Positions 5,881-9,252 of a stretch of DNA of 9,252 nucleotides are shown piece by piece. The stretch spans positions 1-9,252 of the forward strand of contig DMKB01000291.1 in the NCBI GenBank assembly GCA_003454665.1, read 5' to 3'. Made by a program: the position numbers and the translations under genes. The stretch comes from Nitrospiraceae bacterium. GTDB lineage: Bacteria; Nitrospirota; UBA9217. The stretch's first letter is position 1. Each line of letters begins with the position of its first letter. The notes below the pieces were generated by a model. That model saw only the letters and a program-made list of their open reading frames with translations. It was not told the DNA's origin and searched no databases.

Positions 5881-6087
5881 TCAGCTCAAATACACCATCA
5901 CGAGAATAAACAGCCCCGACAGGATCAGAAAAATCCCGGCCGACTTCCTACGGGAGACGATCAGATCATCGGTCCGGGTGATCATCCGGTTCGACCATTC
6001 CGCCATCTTCGATATCACATTGGGCAGGAACAGAAAAAGGACACCAAAAACAATAGCAAAGATCCCTATGCCGGTCAAAATAGTCAT
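5881..6087 (-). CDS. Small protein with two membrane helices, function unknown
   Basis: I do not recognise this 68-aa protein. It has a hydrophobic helix at about residues 3-24 (ILTGIGIFAIVFGVLFLFLP), a charged linker of about 20 residues (KMAEWSNRMITRTDD and on to SRRKSAG), and a second helix at about 49-67 (IFLILSGLFILVMVYL). The linker's R/K content just before the second helix suggests it lies in the cytoplasm with both ends outside. The ATG at 6087 is chosen because a strong GGGAGG lies five nt upstream; a GTG at 6093 overlaps that site and is unlikely. It stands alone between the prepilin cassette and the MerR-like gene, all on one strand. A link to pilus function is suggested only by position. 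The codon pattern and ribosome site make it a credible gene. Confidence 0.75.
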   Translation of the reverse strand: MTILTGIGIFAIVFGVLFLFLPNVISKMAEWSNRMITRTDDLIVSRRKSAGIFLILSGLFILVMVYLS

Positions 6088-6130
6088 GAACACCTCCCTG
6101 TCAGATGAACTCTCCGTAATGTGTATGAAA

Positions 6131-6152
6131 TAATAAAATCGCCCTTAACGAT
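6131..6152 (-). terminator. Weak possible terminator after the MshP-like gene
   Basis: On the minus strand ATCG (6152-6149) and CGAT (6141-6138) frame a 7-nt loop and are followed by TTTATTATT. The stem is only 4 bp, extendable by 2 bp past a mismatch. It lies about 40 nt beyond the stop at 6193. It is the only U-rich hairpin in the window, but it could be chance. Confidence 0.2.
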
Positions 6153-6153
6153 A

Positions 6154-6188
6154 TTCCTGTCTCCTGTCTCCTGTCTCCTGACTCCTGC
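6154..6188. repeat. Heptad tandem array, CTCCTGT type
   Basis: There are five contiguous 7-nt units: TTCCTGT, CTCCTGT, CTCCTGT, CTCCTGA, CTCCTGC. On the minus strand they read as repeats of ACAGGAG. The array begins four nt beyond the MshP-like stop. Each minus-strand unit contains AGGAG, a Shine-Dalgarno-like core, but no start codon follows at a useful distance. Confidence 0.85.
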
Positions 6189-6192
6189 TTTA

Positions 6193-7620
6193 TCAATTCA
6201 CCACCTCTTCCCAGCTCACCAGCGTCGTGCCCGTAGGGACAGGCCTGATGGCAACTGCGCCGAGGGCCCATGGCCGTACTGCCGACAGGTTCCAGGTCAT
6301 CGGAACGTTGCCGGGCGGGGTTGCCGGCCCTTCCGTGGAACCTGCGCCGCGAATGTGCGCACCGCCGCCACCGCCTTGGGTCCTCCGGTGCCATCGCCGT
6401 GTCTGGCCTGGACCCGCTGGTGCGTTTACATTCATTCGGGCTGCCAGGGTGTCGATGACCCAGGCATTGTCCGTCACCGTGGTCACGGTAACAGCGGGGG
6501 CATTACTGTTCCCGACGGCGAACATTGGTCCGGCGTCGATGGAGGCGCCCTGGTCCACGCCGGTGAAAGAGAGGGAACCTCCAATAATCCGGGCAGCAGC
6601 CGACAGGGTAACTCTGACGGGATTGTTCCCTGTTGCCGGGTTGACCAGGCCCCAGAGCTCCACGCGGACGTTCGCCCCGTTGTTCACTGCGCCGAGCGGA
6701 ACGAGGGGCGTCCCCGCGTACGTCACATTGGTGGCTGTCTGTCCGGCATTGTTGCGAAGGGAGATCCCGACAATCAGGTATCGTTCTGTGCCCGAGACCC
6801 GATGGTTCCACTGCAAAAAGTTGACATTGTTCCCTCTGGCGTTTCGCCTCCGGCTGAATGCTATCGAAGATCCGGCGCCGCCGCCCACCATGGTCCGCAC
6901 GGACCGGCGGGCATTGCCGACAACAGCAGCGGAGGTGAGCACGTACTGGTACACGTTGCTGCCCACGCCGTGAACGGCTGCAGTCGTTCCCTTGTATCCC
7001 CGGGTGCAGTTCGTGAACGTTATCGCCGTCGATGACGTACAATGGAGGTACTCCGTGTTGATCTTGATGACGCCGGGGATCGAAAATCCCGTCGTTGATC
7101 CCACATTGATCGTCGTGGCAACGGCATTGAGGTTCACCGTCACCGTTGTCACCGGGAAGACGGCGTTCCCTGCTGCGTGGGCGGCTGCGCCGCTCCCTCC
7201 TGCTCCCCGGGTAGCGCCGGTAAAGGAAACTGCCGTGGTCCCCGCGTAATCGATGAGTTCTGAATCGATGGCGATCCTGCCCGCGGCAGGAAAGCCCACC
7301 GTGGACTGGACCGGGATCGTGCCGGCGGCCGCTCCGATGTTTGCGGTAAGATACGTCGGCGTGGACACGGTGAAGGTGCCTGCCCCGAGGTTCATCGTCG
7401 CGCCGGCCATGGAATAGTTCGGGAACGTCCGGTTCCCCAGGATGTACTCGACACCGCCCTCTGCCACGAAGAGCGCTCGGCTTGCCTGCACATCGTTGAT
7501 GGAGGTAAAACTGCCAATGCCGATGAACGTGAGAAAGATGACACCCATAAAGCCAAGGATGACAATAATGAATATGGCGGCGATTATCGATACGCCTCTT
7601 TGGTTATTGAACAATCTCAT
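6193..7620 (-). CDS. PilX/MshP-like prepilin with adhesin-like C-terminal domain
   Basis: This 475-aa protein begins MRLFNNQRG|VSIIAAIFII: a short class III leader with cleavage after G9, then a hydrophobic helix to about residue 36. It lacks the +5 glutamate, as PilX and MshP proteins do. A short pilin region follows: ASRALFVAEGGVEYIL at 46-61, later GNARRSVRTMV at 235-245. Between these lie two copies of an about 60-aa unit (93-155 and 164-224) sharing T-x-V/I-x-S-T-x-GF, FT-x-x-TRG and AA-x-H-x-x-G-x-x-V. Residues 249-462 form a beta-rich extracellular domain (RYLIVGISLRN, VRVELWGLVNPATG, LSFTGVDQ, WALGAVAIRP) of a kind found in bacterial surface proteins. Ordinary PilX/MshP proteins have about 150-200 aa. 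A GTG at 7632 would add four residues. It is the third gene of a D-O-P prepilin cassette and is likely a tip or minor pilin carrying a binding module; its ligand is unknown. Confidence 0.85.
   Translation of the reverse strand: MRLFNNQRGVSIIAAIFIIVILGFMGVIFLTFIGIGSFTSINDVQASRALFVAEGGVEYILGNRTFPNYSMAGATMNLGAGTFTVSTPTYLTANIGAAAGTIPVQSTVGFPAAGRIAIDSELIDYAGTTAVSFTGATRGAGGSGAAAHAAGNAVFPVTTVTVNLNAVATTINVGSTTGFSIPGVIKINTEYLHCTSSTAITFTNCTRGYKGTTAAVHGVGSNVYQYVLTSAAVVGNARRSVRTMVGGGAGSSIAFSRRRNARGNNVNFLQWNHRVSGTERYLIVGISLRNNAGQTATNVTYAGTPLVPLGAVNNGANVRVELWGLVNPATGNNPVRVTLSAAARIIGGSLSFTGVDQGASIDAGPMFAVGNSNAPAVTVTTVTDNAWVIDTLAARMNVNAPAGPGQTRRWHRRTQGGGGGAHIRGAGSTEGPATPPGNVPMTWNLSAVRPWALGAVAIRPVPTGTTLVSWEEVVN
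6949..7344 (-). repeat. Two-copy protein-coding repeat inside the MshP-like gene
   Basis: Copy 1 is encoded at 7344-7156 and copy 2 at 7131-6949, with copy starts 213 nt (71 codons) apart. Both read as a beta-rich unit with G-x-I-x-I-x-x-E-x-x-x-Y, then FT-x-x-TRG, then AA-x-H-x-x-G-x-x-V. Copy 2 alone has two cysteines (194 and 205 of the protein). The DNA has diverged, so the duplication is old or came as a repeat domain. Confidence 0.75.
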
Positions 7621-7630
7621 TTTCCATCTC

Positions 7631-7709
7631 ACCGATTTACCGATTCACCCCTTCACCACTCAATACATTTTCAATTCCACACTCCACACTCCGCATTCCG
7701 CATTCCGCA
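7631..7709. repeat. Octad and heptad arrays between the MshO-like and MshP-like genes
   Basis: Four 8-nt units, ACCGATTT, ACCGATTC, ACCCCTTC and ACCACTCA, occupy 7631-7662. Five 7-nt units, TTCCACA, CTCCACA, CTCCGCA, TTCCGCA and TTCCGCA, occupy 7675-7709. The heptads end one base from the MshO-like stop codon. The octads run up to the MshP-like start, leaving it without a clear Shine-Dalgarno. I see no gene in this spacer. Confidence 0.75.
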
Positions 7710-7710
7710 C

Positions 7711-8310
7711 TTAGAAATTCCTCGGATGCACCCTGCTGCGCAATTGCAATGTCTCTGATCCCTGGGTTGCGGTCAGGGTAATTTCAACGAGCCACAATGT
7801 CGCCGGCGCTGCGGCGGCGGTCACACCGTCCTGCTGATAGTAGGCAAAGGTGAAGGCCGTGATGTTCGATGCCAGCACGTCATTGCCGATGCCGTTCCAC
7901 CGCTGGAGGGTAGGGCTTGCCCAGTTAAAGCCCACGGTGGTCCCGGCAACATCGGTGAATCGCAAATTCGTGTTCGCCATCGTCGTAATATCCGTCCTGC
8001 TCCTGATCACCCGTATCTCCCTGGCCATGCGTTCCATGCCGAGCCGTGCCTGCTGGTACACGTCGCTGCGGGCCTGTTCGTCGGAAAAGGCCCGCACCCC
8101 CTGGCTAATGAGTATGCCGGCGATACCGGCCAGGATCGATACGATGACGATCGTAATGATGACCTCGAAGAGGGTGAAACCGTTCGAGTGCTGAATGCGG
8201 AGTACGGAATGCGGAGTGCGGAATGCGGAGCGCGGAGTTTTCAGCCCGCATTTGGTGACCGTCATTCCGCCTGTGTGCTCACGCGATACTCCGCATTCCG
8301 CATTCAGCAT
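7711..8310 (-). CDS. PilW/MshO-like minor prepilin with repeat-encoded leader
   Basis: This 199-aa prepilin has its peptidase site at G44|FTLFEVIITIVIVSILAG. The +5 glutamate is E49 and the assembly helix spans about 45-70. ARSDVYQQARLGMERMAREI (80-99) is the usual PilW/GspJ/MshO alpha segment, and a beta-rich head follows to the C-terminus (LQLRSRVHPRNF). The ATG at 8310 is favoured by GGGAGA about seven nt upstream. This gives a leader of 44 aa; class III leaders are usually 5-20 aa. Much of the leader (residues 1-8 and 25-42) is translated heptad repeat. An internal ATG at 8265 would still leave 28 aa and has no good ribosome site. It lies between the MshD-like and MshP-like genes. The mature protein would be 155 aa, probably a minor pilin that primes fibre assembly. 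Confidence 0.85.
   Translation of the reverse strand: MLNAECGVSREHTGGMTVTKCGLKTPRSAFRTPHSVLRIQHSNGFTLFEVIITIVIVSILAGIAGILISQGVRAFSDEQARSDVYQQARLGMERMAREIRVIRSRTDITTMANTNLRFTDVAGTTVGFNWASPTLQRWNGIGNDVLASNITAFTFAYYQQDGVTAAAAPATLWLVEITLTATQGSETLQLRSRVHPRNF
8190..8308. repeat. Inverted pair of GCGGART heptad arrays within the prepilin leader
   Basis: Seven contiguous 7-nt units lie at 8190-8238 (GCTGAAT, GCGGAGT, ACGGAAT, GCGGAGT, GCGGAAT, GCGGAGC, GCGGAGT). Three units in the opposite orientation lie at 8288-8308 (ACTCCGC, ATTCCGC, ATTCAGC). TGCTGAATGCGGA (8189-8201) and TCCGCATTCAGCA (8297-8309) are exact complements 95 nt apart. The right arm overlaps the ATG at 8310-8308 of the MshO-like gene. 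A mismatched extension adds about 8 more pairs. Confidence 0.85.
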
Positions 8311-8404
8311 CTCATTCTCCCGTTAAAGGTACTTTACTTAGCCTGATCTCGAATTTTGAGTCAAGTTTTTTGAATCCATACGAACCCGATAAGAGTCAAA
8401 CATT

Positions 8405-8480
8405 TTCTTGACGGGATTACAGGATAAAATCTGTTAAAGACAGTTGATATCCTGTTCATCCTGTTATCCTGTCAAAGAAT
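8405..8480. repeat. Imperfect inverted repeat built on ACAGGAT/ATCCTGT
   Basis: The 205-nt spacer between the MshD-like and MshO-like genes has no gene. Its centre reads TTCTTGACGGGATTACAGGA at 8405-8424, and the far side reads ATCCTGTTATCCTGTCAAAG at 8458-8477. The reverse complement of the right side aligns to the left with few mismatches, so a long imperfect hairpin can form, centred near 8440. ATCCTGT itself occurs three times in a row at 8449-8472 with 8-9 nt spacing. No U-tract follows on the minus strand, so it is not a standard terminator. Confidence 0.65.
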
Positions 8481-8515
8481 TTGAATTTGTTTCATCGGTC
8501 TGAGGCATTGCCTCG

Positions 8516-8953
8516 TTAATAATTCGCCACCACGGTCTCGGCGGTCACGTTCCCGATGACGCTGTTCGCCACGGTCACGGTGACATGCGTATATCCGGAG
8601 CCGCAGGGGGGGGCGCCCGTCGAGGTATTCAGGTTGGCCGCAGTCACACAAAACACGGCCGCGCTCCGATTGAAAGCCGGGAAGCCGGCGACCGGGGCCT
8701 CAGCCGGATAGTTCGCAGGTATAATGTAGGCATATCCGCGCGCCGGGTTCATCCGGTCCCCGATGACCTGGTCCATCTTTTCCTTCGCCAGGTGCGTCGC
8801 CTGGTTCACGAGGAGCGGATCAGCGCTCCCCCGCATGCCGGACGTGAACACCGAGAGCACGCCGACTGCCGCGATCGAGAGCACCACGAGGGTAATGATG
8901 ACCTCGATGAGGGAAAAACCCGATTGATGTCGGCGGCGAAAGAACCCGCTCAT
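8516..8953 (-). CDS. PilV/MshD-like minor prepilin
   Basis: From the ATG at 8953 this is a 145-aa prepilin. Its leader is MSGFFRRRHQSG, cleaved before FSLIEVIITLVVLSIAAVGV, with E17 as the +5 glutamate and the helix to about residue 40. GSADPLLVNQATHLAKEKMD closely follows the ADP-L-x-x-QA-x-x-A-E pattern of MshD and PilV. A C-terminal cysteine pair, C106 and C121 (VFCVTAANLN to PPCGSGY), could form the D-loop disulfide common in pilins. GAGG lies nine nt before 8953; the ATG at 8959 has only three nt spacing. In-frame starts at 8992 and at a TTG at 9004 lie in or next to repeat DNA and add a non-pilin leader. It is the first gene of the D-O-P cassette and is preceded by about 300 nt of repeat sequence. 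Confidence 0.87.
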   Translation of the reverse strand: MSGFFRRRHQSGFSLIEVIITLVVLSIAAVGVLSVFTSGMRGSADPLLVNQATHLAKEKMDQVIGDRMNPARGYAYIIPANYPAEAPVAGFPAFNRSAAVFCVTAANLNTSTGAPPCGSGYTHVTVTVANSVIGNVTAETVVANY

Positions 8954-8994
8954 TCTCATTTTCCTCTTCGTATGAAAGGTATGCCGTTGCATAT

Positions 8995-9050
8995 CAAATT
9001 CCAAATTTCAAATCGCAAATCTCAAATAAGCTCCAAGCTCAAAAATACAA
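8995..9050. repeat. A/C-rich dispersed repeat upstream of the MshD-like gene
   Basis: CAAATTCCAAATTTCAAATC and CAAATCTCAAATAA run from 8995 to 9029 and decay to A-rich sequence by 9050. The words AAATTCCAAA and CAAATCTCAA are identical to those at 5276-5285 and 5296-5305 before pilM. In both places the repeat ends close to the start of a gene on the minus strand. Confidence 0.65.
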
Positions 9051-9080
9051 ATTTTCCCGGTCTGAGATACCGGTTCATAG

Positions 9081-9252
9081 TCCGCACTCCGCATTCCGCA
9101 CTCCGCATTCCGCACTCTGCACTCCGCACTCCGCACTCCGCACCCCCCTCTCCACACTCCGCACTCCGCACTCCGCACTCTGCACTCCGCATTCCCCTCT
9201 CCACACTCCGCACTCCGCATTCCCCTCTCCACACTCCGCACTCCGCACTCCG
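9081..9252. repeat. Higher-order heptad array, TCCGCAY type (runs off right edge)
   Basis: The whole 172 nt keeps strict 7-nt phase. Nine TCCGCAY-type units (9081-9143) are followed by a 14-nt variant CCCCCTCTCCACAC (9144-9157), five units (9158-9192), TCCCCTCTCCACAC (9193-9206), two units (9207-9220), the same 14-mer again (9221-9234), then two units and four bases at the edge. This gives a second-level repeat of heptad block plus 14-mer. Because 7 is not a multiple of 3, a stop-free minus-strand reading encodes a 7-residue periodic peptide in several frames. I read those as artefacts, not genes. Confidence 0.9.

Noticed and set aside
6121..7035. Plus-strand reading frame of 304 codons (and a 248-codon one) opposite the MshP-like gene
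   Set aside because: It is antisense to a protein with a prepilin leader, internal repeats and a recognisable domain, and no plus-strand ribosome site or domain is seen.
8953..9004. N-terminal extension of the MshD-like prepilin to a TTG at 9004 or ATG at 8992
   Set aside because: The bases are dispersed-repeat DNA and flank, no good ribosome site is present, and a GAGG-preceded ATG at 8953 gives a normal 12-aa prepilin leader.
9008..9241. Two overlapping minus-strand reading frames of 70-77 codons (Arg/Ser/Ala/Glu/Cys/Gly-rich)
   Set aside because: They are translations of the heptad array; a 7-nt unit without stops stays open in several frames. The peptides are pure 7-residue periodicity, with no domain and no independent ribosome site.
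9081..9252. CRISPR array
   Set aside because: The repeats are contiguous 7-nt units with no unique spacers of 30-40 nt, and no cas genes are nearby.

Overview
This window comes from a diderm bacterium: it encodes an outer-membrane secretin. It carries two units, both read from the minus strand. One is type IV pilus (T4P) machinery and the other is the start of a Rieske/cytochrome b quinol-oxidising complex. GC is moderate to high in the genes, while the spacers are AT-rich or made of short repeats. A b6-type cytochrome with the heme c_i cysteine, pilMNOPQ order and repeat-filled spacers would fit an uncultured Nitrospirota- or Desulfobacterota-like lineage. That assignment is inference only; no rRNA or other marker is present.

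In transcription order (right to left): (1) A prepilin cassette at about 9.0-6.2 kb holds three class III signal-peptide proteins in the order PilV/MshD-like, PilW/MshO-like, PilX/MshP-like. This matches mshD-O-P of MSHA pilus loci. The last protein is unusually large (475 aa) and ends in an adhesin-like domain. (2) A 68-aa protein with two membrane helices. (3) An 87-aa MerR-type DNA-binding protein behind a recognisable promoter and a strong AT-rich dyad. (4) pilM-N-O-P-Q, the inner-membrane/periplasmic alignment complex plus the secretin, tightly spaced. (5) After about 295 bp, a Rieske iron-sulfur protein and the first 142 codons of cytochrome b6, which runs off the left edge. The pilus genes would act together: MshD/O/P-like minor pilins prime or cap the fibre, PilM-N-O-P link the cytoplasmic motor to the secretin, and PilQ lets the fibre out. 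The motor ATPases, PilC, prepilin peptidase and major pilin are not in this window.

The most unusual feature is the spacer DNA. Almost every junction in the prepilin cassette is filled with degenerate tandem repeats of 7-nt period (GCGGART and AGGAGAC types), an 8-nt array or an ATCCTGT inverted repeat. The pilM-Q junctions have none. One GCGGART array lies inside the 5' coding region of the MshO-like gene, ahead of its prepilin cleavage site. It forms a 13-bp perfect inverted repeat that includes the start codon, so it may be a contingency (phase-variation) or start-occlusion switch. The Rieske gene has a consensus -35/-10 promoter ending 5 nt before its ATG, which suggests a leaderless mRNA. 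That promoter has a long 20-nt spacer that overlaps a dyad, as in MerR-controlled promoters.
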